Assembly (NCBI GenBank): GCA_016200325.1
Contig: JACQEZ010000016.1
Span: 280,184-344,183, forward strand
Length of the DNA stretch: 64,000 nucleotides
Source of the DNA: Candidatus Manganitrophaceae bacterium
Lineage (GTDB): Bacteria; Nitrospirota; Nitrospiria; SBBL01; Manganitrophaceae
Reading direction: 5' to 3'
The notes below the pieces were generated by a model. The model saw only the letters and a list, made by a program, of their open reading frames with translations. It ran no database searches and was not told the origin of the DNA. Below, piece after piece: positions 6,786 to 15,568 of the stretch. The position numbers and the translations under genes were made by a program. Each line of letters starts with the position of its first letter. The stretch's first letter is position 1.

Positions 6786-9700
6786 ATGATTCACCAACTT
6801 CAATCTCCCCTCTTCTCGCCCGTGTTGGAAGCGATCGGAGAGGGAACCACTAAAATTAAGACGAGCGGCCTGTGGGGGTCGTCCGAAGCGTTCTTTCTCT
6901 CCCGCGTTGTCCGCGAAGGGAGATCGTTCTGTTTGGTCGCCCCTTCCCATGCACAGGCGGAGCGGTTCCATCGCGAGCTTCGATTCTTTCTCGATCTCGA
7001 CGCCGCCGCCCATCCTCCATCGGAGATCCTCTTCTTTCCCCCGTGGGATATCTTGCCGTACGAGCCGTCGACGCCCCGGCCCGACTGGATTGCGCAGCGC
7101 CTGGCGACACTCCACCGACTGACGGAGAACCCGACCGCGTCGGTCATTACCTCCGTTGAAGCGTTCTTACAGAAGGTCGTCTCCAAATCGGTCATTCAAG
7201 AAAGAACCTTCACCCTCCGAACAGGAGAGACCCTCTCGAAAGAGACCCTGATCGAGCGGCTCTATCAAGGGGGCTATGAAGTCGTTACCAGTGTGACGCA
7301 GCCGGGTGAGCTCGCCTTTCGCGGCGGGATCGTCGATCTCTCGACGCCGGGCGCGCCCCAGCCGGTCCGGATTGAATTCTTCGGCGATGAGATCGAATCG
7401 ATCCGAACGTTCGATCCGGAGACGCAGAAATCGATCTCACCGATCGATTCGGTTCAGGTGATCCTCGGGCGGGAAAATCTCTTCGACCCGAACTTCTACC
7501 GGATCCCATTAATCGACTACTTCCCCGCCGGCGCGCTCCTGGTGCTGGATGAGCCCGACGAGGTCTTGCAGAAAGGAAAGCGTTTTCTGGAAGAGGTTGA
7601 AGAGGGGGCGCTCTTTGCCGCCCGCCGAAATCCCAAATACCCCAAGACCGACGAGCTCTATCTTCCGCTTGATTTCTTGTTGGAGGCCGACCCGGGGCGG
7701 ACCCGACTCGATCTCGAGTCGCTCTCCCTGCGGCAGGAGCGCAACGCCCGGCGCTTTTCGTTCGATGTCCGGTCGATCCCTTCGCTTGGATTGGGACGCC
7801 CCGGGCAGCCTTTCTCCGAAGTGATGCAGACGCTCGATATTCTCCGCCGAGACCACCTCGTCGTCGTGGCGGTTCGGAATGAAACCCAGCTCGCCCGGTT
7901 CAAGCACCTCTTCTCCGACCACGACCTTCCCTGGGGGCTCTGGGATCCGGGCCAAGGCGCGGCGGCGACCTTTCCGCTGCCGATCTATCTCACTATCGGC
8001 GCCGTCTCGGAAGGCTTCTCGATTCCGGAGATCAAAATTGCGTTTTTAACCGAAGAGGCGCTGATGGGACGGGCTGGCGCCGCGCCGACACGGCGCACCT
8101 CCTCCCGCCGCACTAAGCACAAGGCGTCGGGCGCCGGGCTTCTCTCCTCGTTCGAGGATTTGAAGCCGAACGATTATATCGTTCATCTCGACCATGGGAT
8201 CGGCCGGTATGTCGGCTTGAAGCGCCTCTCGATCCGGCAGCAGGAGCGGGCGCCGGCGTACGATTCCGATTTTCTCGTTCTGGAATATGCGGCCAAGGAT
8301 AAAGTTTACGTCCCGCTCAACTCGCTGCACCTCGTCCAGCGCTACATCGGACCGGAGGGAAACCCGCCGCGGCTCGACCGGCTCGGAGGGACACAGTGGG
8401 CGAAGACCAAATCTCGCGTTCAGAAAGAAGTTCAGCAGATTGCCGAAGAGCTCTTGCAGCTTTATGCCGAGCGGGAGGTCGTCAAAGGACACCCGTTCGC
8501 CCCGCCCCCCTCCCTTTCGGAGGAGTTCGCGGCGGCGTTCGAATACGAGGAGACCCCCGATCAGCTCCGAGCGATCGAAGAGGTCCTCTCCGACATGGAG
8601 CAGCCCAAGCCGATGGACCGGCTCGTCTGCGGCGATGTCGGTTACGGCAAGACGGAGGTCGCGATGCGGGCCGCTTTCCAAGCGGTGATGGAGAACAAGC
8701 AGGTCGCCATGCTGGTGCCGACCACCCTGCTCGCGCAGCAGCACTATCAAAACTTCGCCAACCGCTTTGCCTCCTTTCCGGTCCGGGTGGAGGTCTTAAG
8801 CCGCTTCCGCTCCCGAAAAGAGCAAAAGGAAGTGGTCGCCGAGCTTCAAAAGGGAGGGGTCGATATCTTGATCGGCACCCATCGGCTACTTCAGAAAGAC
8901 ATTCACTTCCGGGACCTCGGATTGGTCATCATCGACGAGGAGCACCGCTTCGGCGTCCGGGCCAAGGAGCGGCTCAAGCAGCTTCGAAAACAGGTCGACG
9001 TCCTCACCCTGACCGCCACACCGATCCCCCGCACCCTGCAGATGGCGCTGGCGCAGGTCCGCAATCTCTCCGTCATCGAGACCCCGCCGGCCGATCGCCT
9101 GGCGATTCGGACGATCCTCGCCCCGTTCGATCCGACGATCATCCGCGAGGCGATCTTCCGGGAGCTGGTCCGGGGAGGACAGGTCTTCTTTGTCCACAAT
9201 CGGGTCCATAACATCGAGCAGATCGGTCGCTTCCTGGCCGACCTGGTACCGGAGGCGAAGATCGCCGTCGCCCACGGCCAGATGCGGGAGCCGCTGTTGG
9301 AAGAGGTGATGCTCAAATTTCAGGCGAAGGAATACAATCTCCTGTTGACGACGACGATCATCGAATCGGGGATCGATATCCCCTCGGCCAATACCATGAT
9401 CATCAACGACGCCGACCGATTCGGACTGGCCGAGCTCTACCAGCTTCGCGGGCGGGTCGGCCGCTCCGACGAGCAGGCCTATGCCTATCTGCTGGTGCGC
9501 GAGGGACGGATGCTCACCGAGGAGGCGCGGCAGCGGCTGCAGGCGATTCAGGAGTTCACCGAGCTCGGCTCGGGCTTCCGGATCGCCGCGCGCGACCTGG
9601 AGATCCGCGGCGCGGGGAACCTGTTGGGTCAGGAACAATCGGGACAGATCGCGGCGGTCGGCTTCGAGCTTTATTTAAAAATGATTGAAGACGCCGTGCA

Positions 9701-10178
9701 GCGGATCAAAGGGGTCGCGGTCGAGAAGGAGATCGAGCCGGCGCTGCAATTCCAGCTCTCCGCTTTTATACCGGACATATATATCCCCGACACCTATCAG
9801 CGGCTCTCGATCTACAAACGTCTTTCCAGCTGCGAGGAGGTGGAGGAGATCGATGCGATCCGAGGCGAGCTGGAAGACCGCTACGGCCCGCTTCCGGAGC
9901 CGGTGGTCCATCTCCTCCAGATCATCCAACTGAAGACGATGGCGAAAGCGCTCCGGATCGTGAAGATCGAAGAGAAAGAGCGGGTCCTCTCGTTCGTCTT
10001 CGATGAATCGGCCCAAATCACCGAAAATGACCTGCTCCGGCTGATGGAGACCCTCCGCAACCGGATTCACTTTACCTCCCACTACTCTTTTGAGATTCAG
10101 ATCAAGAACCGCGCCTGGGAAGATCTCTTTCTCGATGTCGCCCATTGTCTCTCGACCCTGCAGAAAGGGAAAAAATGA
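6786..10178 (+). CDS. mfd: Transcription-repair coupling factor Mfd
   Basis: A full-length 1130-residue Mfd. It removes RNA polymerase stalled at DNA damage and recruits UvrA. The N-terminal UvrB-like domain is seen in GGYEVVTSVTQPGELAFRGGIVD and FFGDEIESIRTFDPETQ. The RNAP-interaction (CarD-like) domain has DYIVHLDHGIGRY near residues 460-470. Walker A CGDVGYGKTE lies near residue 616, DEEH near 715, and motif VI QLRGRVGRS near 880. The C-terminal TRCF domain follows. The TGA overlaps the ATG of the ppiC lipoprotein gene. A 120-bp gap precedes it, with only a weak promoter-like TATAGT at 6684. Confidence 0.97.
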   Translation: MIHQLQSPLFSPVLEAIGEGTTKIKTSGLWGSSEAFFLSRVVREGRSFCLVAPSHAQAERFHRELRFFLDLDAAAHPPSEILFFPPWDILPYEPSTPRPDWIAQRLATLHRLTENPTASVITSVEAFLQKVVSKSVIQERTFTLRTGETLSKETLIERLYQGGYEVVTSVTQPGELAFRGGIVDLSTPGAPQPVRIEFFGDEIESIRTFDPETQKSISPIDSVQVILGRENLFDPNFYRIPLIDYFPAGALLVLDEPDEVLQKGKRFLEEVEEGALFAARRNPKYPKTDELYLPLDFLLEADPGRTRLDLESLSLRQERNARRFSFDVRSIPSLGLGRPGQPFSEVMQTLDILRRDHLVVVAVRNETQLARFKHLFSDHDLPWGLWDPGQGAAATFPLPIYLTIGAVSEGFSIPEIKIAFLTEEALMGRAGAAPTRRTSSRRTKHKASGAGLLSSFEDLKPNDYIVHLDHGIGRYVGLKRLSIRQQERAPAYDSDFLVLEYAAKDKVYVPLNSLHLVQRYIGPEGNPPRLDRLGGTQWAKTKSRVQKEVQQIAEELLQLYAEREVVKGHPFAPPPSLSEEFAAAFEYEETPDQLRAIEEVLSDMEQPKPMDRLVCGDVGYGKTEVAMRAAFQAVMENKQVAMLVPTTLLAQQHYQNFANRFASFPVRVEVLSRFRSRKEQKEVVAELQKGGVDILIGTHRLLQKDIHFRDLGLVIIDEEHRFGVRAKERLKQLRKQVDVLTLTATPIPRTLQMALAQVRNLSVIETPPADRLAIRTILAPFDPTIIREAIFRELVRGGQVFFVHNRVHNIEQIGRFLADLVPEAKIAVAHGQMREPLLEEVMLKFQAKEYNLLLTTTIIESGIDIPSANTMIINDADRFGLAELYQLRGRVGRSDEQAYAYLLVREGRMLTEEARQRLQAIQEFTELGSGFRIAARDLEIRGAGNLLGQEQSGQIAAVGFELYLKMIEDAVQRIKGVAVEKEIEPALQFQLSAFIPDIYIPDTYQRLSIYKRLSSCEEVEEIDAIRGELEDRYGPLPEPVVHLLQIIQLKTMAKALRIVKIEEKERVLSFVFDESAQITENDLLRLMETLRNRIHFTSHYSFEIQIKNRAWEDLFLDVAHCLSTLQKGKK

Positions 10179-11128
10179 AGCGACCGGCGTCGTGCCTGGG
10201 ACCGCTCCTCCCCCCCGTTTTTCTCTTTCTGCTTCTCACTGGCTGCTGGCAGCAGAAACCCTCTCCGATGCTGGCGACGGTGGCGCTGGTCAACGACGAG
10301 CCGATCACCTTTCAAGAGCTCCAGATGGAGCTCTCCGAATCGAATGAAAAAGGGACGCAAGGGCTGGAGGCGACCGAGCAAGAAAAAGAGGCGTTGAAGC
10401 GGCGCCTGCTGGAGCAGCTGATCGAGCGGAAGATGCTCCTGCAAGAAGCGAAACGGCTGAAGATCGATCTGAAGGAAGGAGAGATGCAGGAGCGGCTGGC
10501 CGAGATCCGCGACAACATGGACGAGGAGGCGTTTCTCCGCTTTCTCGCCGAACGGCGGCTGACGAAAGAAGCGTGGGAGAACACGGCTCGCGAGACGCTC
10601 CTGATCGAAAAATTGCTGAATCAGCTCGTCGGCGATCAGATTTCGCTACCAGACGACGAGCTGATGCAGTATTATAACGGCCATCTGGAAGAGTGGCATC
10701 TGCCGGAGCAGGTCAAGCTGCGGCAGGTTCTCGTCCCGACGGAGGACGAGGCGAAGACGCTCCACGGCACCCTCGCTGCAGGAGCGGACTTCAACGAGAC
10801 CGCCCGGACCCATGCCTCCTCCGAATTCGGAGAGGGGGGGGATTTGGGCTATCGGACGGCGGCCGAGTTGCCGGTCGAATTCGAGCCGCTCTTCAAGGCG
10901 GAGGTCGGATTTGTCAGTGACATCATCAAATCCCCCTTCGGCTATCACATCGTGAAGGTGGAAGACCGTCAGCCGGCCCGGACCCTTCCTTTCGACGATG
11001 TGAAAGAGCGGATCTATCAGACCCTCTTGGAAGAGAAGCGGGAAGTCCTCTTCTCCCGCTGGTTCGACAATATCCGCCGCAAAACGGAGGTCAAGATCAA
11101 TGAAGAGCTGCTTCACAAATTTTCTTAA
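10175..11128 (+). CDS. PpiC-type peptidyl-prolyl isomerase lipoprotein (SurA/PrsA-like)
   Basis: A 317-residue protein. The start at 10175 overlaps the mfd stop; an upstream in-frame ATG (10145) would bury the signal. Residues 14-23 are hydrophobic and end in lipobox LTGC, with Cys24 lipidated. The SurA N-like chaperone region includes VNDEPITFQEL and an ERKMLLQEAKRL helix. The parvulin domain (about residues 183-275) contains LRQVLVPTED, GGDLGY and SPFGYHIVKVE. It probably folds exported proteins at the periplasmic face of a membrane. It is paralogous to the next gene, which it overlaps by 29 bp. Confidence 0.87.
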   Translation: MKRPASCLGPLLPPVFLFLLLTGCWQQKPSPMLATVALVNDEPITFQELQMELSESNEKGTQGLEATEQEKEALKRRLLEQLIERKMLLQEAKRLKIDLKEGEMQERLAEIRDNMDEEAFLRFLAERRLTKEAWENTARETLLIEKLLNQLVGDQISLPDDELMQYYNGHLEEWHLPEQVKLRQVLVPTEDEAKTLHGTLAAGADFNETARTHASSEFGEGGDLGYRTAAELPVEFEPLFKAEVGFVSDIIKSPFGYHIVKVEDRQPARTLPFDDVKERIYQTLLEEKREVLFSRWFDNIRRKTEVKINEELLHKFS

Positions 11129-12083
11129 TCGCCTTCTCTTGCCGATCCTGACGGGAATGCTCCTCTCTACCTCCGTAGAGGCCGCTTCGGCGGTGCTCAT
11201 CGACCGGGTGGTGGCGGTGGTCAACCGCGAGGCGATCACACAAAGCGACCTGGATGAGGCGGCGCAGGCGCTAAAGAAGCAGGGGCTGCGCGTCGGCGGC
11301 GCGGAGACGGAGAAAAAAGAGGTCGAGCACGACCTGCTCAACCAGATGATCGAGCAGAAGCTGCTGTTGCAGGAAGCGAAGAAAAAGGGAATCCGCGTCA
11401 CCGATTCCGAGCTCGATCTGGCACTGAAAGATATCGAAGAGCGAAACCGTTTTCAAAATCGCGATGCGCTGAAGCAGGCGGTCTCGCAGGAAGGAATTCC
11501 CTGGGATAAATATATGGACGACCTGCGAAATCAGCTGACCTCGCTGAAGCTGATGAACCGCGAGGTCGACTCGAACCTCCTGATGACGGAAGAGGAAATC
11601 AAAGCGTATTATGACAGCCACCCCGAGCAATTCCAACTTCCGGAGCAGATTCGGGTGAAGCAGATCCTCCTGCGGGTCCCGTCGGAGGCGTCAGCCGATG
11701 CGGTCGAGCGGAAACATCAGAAGGCAACGGAGGTTCTGACCGAGCTCAAATCGGGAACCGACTTCGAGCGGTTGGTTGAACAGTACAGCGAGGGCGCCGA
11801 GCGGCGCAACGGCGGCGACCTCGGATTCTTCAAAAAGGGAGACCTCGCCCCCGAGATCGATCGGGTGATCTTCTCCCTCAAAGATGGCGAGGTCAGTCCG
11901 GTCATCCAGACCTCGCTCGGCTTTCATCTCTTCAAAGTGCAAGTCCCCCCCGAACTTCGGAAGCAGCCGTTCGAGAAGGTCAAAAAAGAGATCGAAGAAA
12001 AACTCCACAACGAAAAACGAAACGCCCTCCGTCAAAAATGGATGAATGACATCTGGGGGCACTCGTTCGTCGAGGTAAAGTAG
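11100..12083 (+). CDS. surA: Periplasmic chaperone and peptidyl-prolyl isomerase SurA
   Basis: A 327-residue protein with an N-terminal signal sequence (hydrophobic residues 9-26, cleavage near EAA at 27-29). The SurA N-domain follows (IDRVVAVVNREAITQSDLDE), then a single parvulin domain at about residues 183-285 with VKQILLRVPSE, GGDLGFFKKGDL and SLGFHLFKV. SurA escorts unfolded beta-barrel proteins to the BAM complex; BamD is encoded 7 kb upstream on the same strand. Escherichia coli SurA has two parvulin domains, whereas this has one, as is usual outside Proteobacteria. It is the last gene of the run. Confidence 0.88.
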   Translation: MKSCFTNFLNRLLLPILTGMLLSTSVEAASAVLIDRVVAVVNREAITQSDLDEAAQALKKQGLRVGGAETEKKEVEHDLLNQMIEQKLLLQEAKKKGIRVTDSELDLALKDIEERNRFQNRDALKQAVSQEGIPWDKYMDDLRNQLTSLKLMNREVDSNLLMTEEEIKAYYDSHPEQFQLPEQIRVKQILLRVPSEASADAVERKHQKATEVLTELKSGTDFERLVEQYSEGAERRNGGDLGFFKKGDLAPEIDRVIFSLKDGEVSPVIQTSLGFHLFKVQVPPELRKQPFEKVKKEIEEKLHNEKRNALRQKWMNDIWGHSFVEVK

Positions 12084-12366
12084 GTCGCCTGATCAAGGCC
12101 CCATCGGCCGCTCCGTACAACCTTCCCTGAATGAGATGCTGGACTCTCCATCATCCAAAGACTTCGATGCCAAAGGCCTCGTCGCGCTTTGACCGAAGGC
12201 CTTCTGCCCAGAAGGCCCTGCGCGGAAGGCGCCCATCCACCGTTCACCCTGTGAAGAGGTCACAAGGCCGGAGCCCTATCCGCTGTTTCGAACTGTCGAC
12301 AGAACTTAGAGCGAAAGGTATAGAAAAGATTTTCAGGACAGGGAAGAAGGCTTGCGCTCTTCAGGA
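12084..12366. other. Gap between surA and engB with a 9-bp hairpin
   Basis: 283 bp without a supported gene. It contains the inverted repeat GGCCTTCTG-CC-CAGAAGGCC near 12197-12216, a stable hairpin without a T-run. As the two flanking genes converge, it may end transcripts in a Rho-assisted way. Nothing else is seen. Confidence 0.35.
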
Positions 12367-12954
12367 TCAACCCCGCTTTCCTCCGAGCGCCATCCGCTCG
12401 ATCTCCCGCCAAAGATCGTCCCGCCCCTCTCGGGTCTCCACGGAGGTGACAATCAGATCGGAAATGCCATACGACACTTTGACCGCATCGATCTGGGTCT
12501 TCCGCTGTCCTCGGTTGATTTTGTCGGCCTTGGTGGCGACGTAGAGGGTCTCCCGCTGGAAATGGTCGAGCCACTCTTTCATTTTATGGTCGAGCTCGGC
12601 ATCGGGATGTCGAAGGTCGATGAGAAAAACGATCCCGCGGAGCTGCTCGCGCTGAAAGAGGTAATCTTCCACCATCGGCCCCCACTGCTCTTTTACCGAG
12701 CGCGGCGCCCGGGCGTAGCCATAGCCGGGGAGATCGACAAAGTGAAAGATGCGATTGATCAGATAGAAGTGGATCAGCTGCGTCTTCCCCGGCGTGCCGG
12801 AGACATGCGCCATTCTCTGTTGTAGAAGGAGATTGATCAGCGACGACTTCCCGACGTTGGAGCGCCCGACAAACGCCACCTCCGGCAGCAGCACCTTGGG
12901 GCACTCTTCGATCCGGGGCGCCCCTTTGACATATTCGACCGACGTCAGCTTCAT
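12367..12954 (-). CDS. engB: Ribosome biogenesis GTPase EngB (YihA/YsxC)
   Basis: A 195-residue small GTPase: G1 GRSNVGKS at residues 30-37, a G2-region Thr in SGTPGKTQ, G3 DLPGYGYA and G4 TKAD. This is the TrmE-Era-like EngB family needed for late 50S subunit assembly. The start at 12954 (MKLTSVEY) fits family N-termini. A longer in-frame start at 12999 would add an unrelated leader that also covers one arm of a direct repeat, so it is disfavoured. It is monocistronic and convergent with surA. Confidence 0.92.
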   Translation of the reverse strand: MKLTSVEYVKGAPRIEECPKVLLPEVAFVGRSNVGKSSLINLLLQQRMAHVSGTPGKTQLIHFYLINRIFHFVDLPGYGYARAPRSVKEQWGPMVEDYLFQREQLRGIVFLIDLRHPDAELDHKMKEWLDHFQRETLYVATKADKINRGQRKTQIDAVKVSYGISDLIVTSVETREGRDDLWREIERMALGGKRG

Positions 12955-12987
12955 CGGAGCTGATGCTGCACGAAAAGCGGCGAAAAA

Positions 12988-13055
12988 GCAAGTACCCATG
13001 CGCTGTTTGCATCCGGTTGAACGAAATCGCTATAATAAATGCAAGTATCCATGCG
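12988..13055. repeat. Pair of 15-bp direct repeats GCAAGTA(C/T)CCATGCG
   Basis: Copies at 12988-13002 and 13041-13055 differ at one base and are spaced 53 bp start to start, close to five helical turns. They bracket the promoter-like sequence at 13007-13036. The arrangement resembles paired operator sites on one DNA face; the regulator is unknown. Confidence 0.45.
13007..13036 (+). promoter_or_regulatory. Promoter-like sequence upstream of glgX
   Basis: TTGCAT (13007-13012), 18-bp spacer, TATAAT (13031-13036). If used, the glgX leader would be about 330 nt, so it could instead drive an unannotated RNA. Confidence 0.4.
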
Positions 13056-13373
13056 GTCCAGGTGCCAGGTGTCACGGAAGAGATCTCGGCGGCCATCCGG
13101 CCGCTCTGAAAAGGCCACCTTCGAGCCCACTCCCTTCTGAAGAACAGGCCCCATCCACCGCACCAGCGGAGTCACAGAATTAAAACCGAATCAGGTCGGG
13201 CTTCCACAGCCTGGGGTGTCCTTGCGTACTCTTCCGCTTTCAACAAAGGGAACCCGGTGTAAAAATCGATTCCGGTCCCCTATTAAGTTCACTCAAGAAG
13301 AGCGGCCTCTGACGTCCGAGGCGCTTTCCTTTTCAACGTCACTCATTTTCTCTTAATGTTAGGAGCTTTGACC

Positions 13374-15503
13374 ATGAAGAAAAAACTCTGGCCGGGCCGC
13401 TCGTATCCGCTGGGAGCCACCTGGGACGGCGACGGGACCAACTTCGCCCTCTTTTCCGAAAATGCCACCGGTGTTGAGCTCTGCCTTTATAACGATGTCT
13501 ATGACAAAGATGCCTCCGCAACCATCCGCCTCCGCGAGCAGACCGATCAGGTCTGGCACGGCTATCTTCCCGGGATCGGGCCGGGGCAGCTTTACGGATT
13601 CCGGGTCCATGGTCCGTACAAGCCTGAGGAGGGGCAGCGGTTTAATGCCACGAAGGTTCTCCTCGATCCCTATGCCAAGGCGATCTCCGGAAACATTCAA
13701 TGGAGCGAGCGGCTCTTTGCCTACCCGCTGGGAAATCCCGATGCCGACCTAAAAATGGACGACTGGGACAATGCCGACAGCGTTCCGAAGAGTGTCGTGA
13801 TCGATGCGACGTTTGATTGGGGAGACGACCGCCTGCTGCGGACCCCCTGGCACAAGACGATTATTTATGAGGTCCATGTGAAGGGCTTCACCATGCTTCA
13901 CCCTGAGATCGACGAGAAAATCCGCGGCACCTATGCGGGGCTTGCTTCCGAGCCGTCGATCCGTTACCTGAAAGAGTTGGGGGTCACGGCGGTCGAGCTC
14001 CTTCCGATTCACCATCATGTCGACGACATGTACCTGACCGAGAAGGGGCTGGTGAACTACTGGGGCTATAACTCGATCGGCTTCTTCGCCCCCGACTTCC
14101 GTTATGCCGCTTCCAACGAACGGGGAAGCCAGGTTCAGGAGTTCAAGCAGATGGTCAAGGCGCTCCATGCCGCCGGGATCGAGGTGATCTTGGATGTCGT
14201 CTACAACCACACCGCCGAAGGGAATCATCTCGGGCCGACCCTCTCCTTTCGCGGCATCGACAACCTCGCCTACTACAAAACCGTTCCCGGCCAGCCACGC
14301 TACTACATGGATTATACCGGCTGCGGCAACAGCCTGAACATGAACCACCCCCGGACCCTGCAGCTGATCATGGACTCGCTTCGCTACTTCGTCAATGAGA
14401 TGCATGTCGACGGGTTTCGATTCGACCTCGCCAGCACCCTCGCGCGGGAGCTTCACGATGTCGATCGGCTCGCCGCCTTCTTCGACATCATCCATCAAGA
14501 CCCGGTTCTCTCTCAGGTAAAGCTGATCGCCGAACCGTGGGATGTCGGCAACGGCGGCTACCAGGTCGGCAACTTCCCGGTTCTCTGGACCGAGTGGAAC
14601 GGGAAATACCGCGACACCGTCCGCCGCTATTGGAAGGGGGATGACAGCTTGATCTCGGAGATGGGCTGGCGGCTCACCGGCTCCAGCGACCTCTATCAGC
14701 ACAACGGCCGGCGGCCGTATGCGAGCATCAACTTTATCACGGCGCACGACGGTTTTACCCTCAACGACCTCGTCAGCTACAACGAGAAACACAACATCGC
14801 GAACGGCGAGGAAAACCGGGATGGGGTGAATGAGAACTACAGCTGGAACTGCGGGGCGGAAGGACCGACCGACAATCCCGAAATCATCGCGCTTCGGGAA
14901 CAGCAGAAGCGGAATTTCCTGGCGACCCTCTTTCTCTCGCAAGGGGTGCCGATGCTCCTCGGCGGGGATGAGGTCGGCCGGACGCAGCAGGGGAACAACA
15001 ATACCTACTGCCAAGACAGCCCGATCGCCTGGCATCATTGGGAGTGGGGAAAACGGGACAAGGAGCTGTTGGAATTTACCAAGAAGCTGATCCAAATCCG
15101 CCGAGAGCATCGGATCTTCCGACGGCGGAAATATTTCTCGGGAAGAAAGATCCGCGGCACCGGGGTCAAAGACATCGCCTGGTTCCGGCCCGACGGCGAG
15201 GAGATGACCGACAACGAGTGGAACAGCGCCTTCGTCAAGGTGGTGGGACTCCGCCTGGTCGGCGAAAAGATGGATGAACCGGATGAGGAGGGAAACCCGA
15301 TCCATGACGACAGCTTCCTCATCCTGATGAACGCCCACCATGAGCCGATTCAATTCATCCTTCCCAAAGAGCCGCAGCCGGTCCTCCGAGAGGTCATGCT
15401 CGACACCACGACCCCCGACCGGAAAGCGGAACGGTTCAAAAGCGGGGAGGTCTTCTCCCTGCCCGGCCGGGCGCTCATTTTATTCAAACGGGTCGAGGGG
15501 TAA
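13374..15503 (+). CDS. glgX: Glycogen debranching enzyme GlgX (GH13 isoamylase type)
   Basis: A 709-residue GH13 protein. An N-terminal CBM48-like domain ([22 protein letters not shown]) precedes the barrel. The conserved regions are [19 protein letters not shown] (nucleophile Asp), LIAEPWD (acid/base Glu) and [10 protein letters not shown]. It hydrolyses alpha-1,6 branches of phosphorylase-limited glycogen. The start is set by AGGAG at 13361-13365, eight bases before the ATG at 13374; an upstream ATG at 13356 lacks such a site. It is convergent with the amylo-1,6-glucosidase gene, so two debranching activities from different families are encoded tail to tail. Confidence 0.93.
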   Translation: MKKKLWPGRSYPLGATWDGDGTNFALFSENATGVELCLYNDVYDKDASATIRLREQTDQVWHGYLPGIGPGQLYGFRVHGPYKPEEGQRFNATKVLLDPYAKAISGNIQWSERLFAYPLGNPDADLKMDDWDNADSVPKSVVIDATFDWGDDRLLRTPWHKTIIYEVHVKGFTMLHPEIDEKIRGTYAGLASEPSIRYLKELGVTAVELLPIHHHVDDMYLTEKGLVNYWGYNSIGFFAPDFRYAASNERGSQVQEFKQMVKALHAAGIEVILDVVYNHTAEGNHLGPTLSFRGIDNLAYYKTVPGQPRYYMDYTGCGNSLNMNHPRTLQLIMDSLRYFVNEMHVDGFRFDLASTLARELHDVDRLAAFFDIIHQDPVLSQVKLIAEPWDVGNGGYQVGNFPVLWTEWNGKYRDTVRRYWKGDDSLISEMGWRLTGSSDLYQHNGRRPYASINFITAHDGFTLNDLVSYNEKHNIANGEENRDGVNENYSWNCGAEGPTDNPEIIALREQQKRNFLATLFLSQGVPMLLGGDEVGRTQQGNNNTYCQDSPIAWHHWEWGKRDKELLEFTKKLIQIRREHRIFRRRKYFSGRKIRGTGVKDIAWFRPDGEEMTDNEWNSAFVKVVGLRLVGEKMDEPDEEGNPIHDDSFLILMNAHHEPIQFILPKEPQPVLREVMLDTTTPDRKAERFKSGEVFSLPGRALILFKRVEG

Positions 15504-15514
15504 GTAAGAAAGTC

Positions 15515-15568
15515 GGCGCCAGAAGTCAGAAGAAATAGGGACCTGTTCTTATCCCGACTTCTGACGCC
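15515..15568. terminator. Hairpin between glgX and the amylo-1,6-glucosidase gene
   Basis: A 13-bp arm at 15515-15527 pairs with 15556-15568 with one mismatch. It is built of repeated GAAGTC/CTTCTGA units. It overlaps the last codons of the minus-strand gene and lies between convergent stops. There is no T-run, so a termination role is only inferred from position. Confidence 0.35.

Larger units (their letters stand above)
12955..13373. other. Intergenic region between engB and glgX
   Basis: About 420 bp without a supported gene between divergent starts. It holds two 15-bp direct repeats flanking a promoter-like sequence (annotated separately) and, near 13060-13190, low-complexity sequence partly echoing 12220-12270 (CCATCCACCG occurs in both). 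No RNA gene is recognised. Confidence 0.5.

Noticed and set aside
12197..12216. GGCCTTCTG hairpin as an intrinsic terminator
   Set aside because: No T-run follows on either strand, so it is recorded only as a hairpin in the gap.
13749..15353. 534-codon frame antisense to glgX
   Set aside because: An out-of-phase reflection of a GC-rich gene; glgX has all GH13 motifs and the antisense translation has no recognisable domain.
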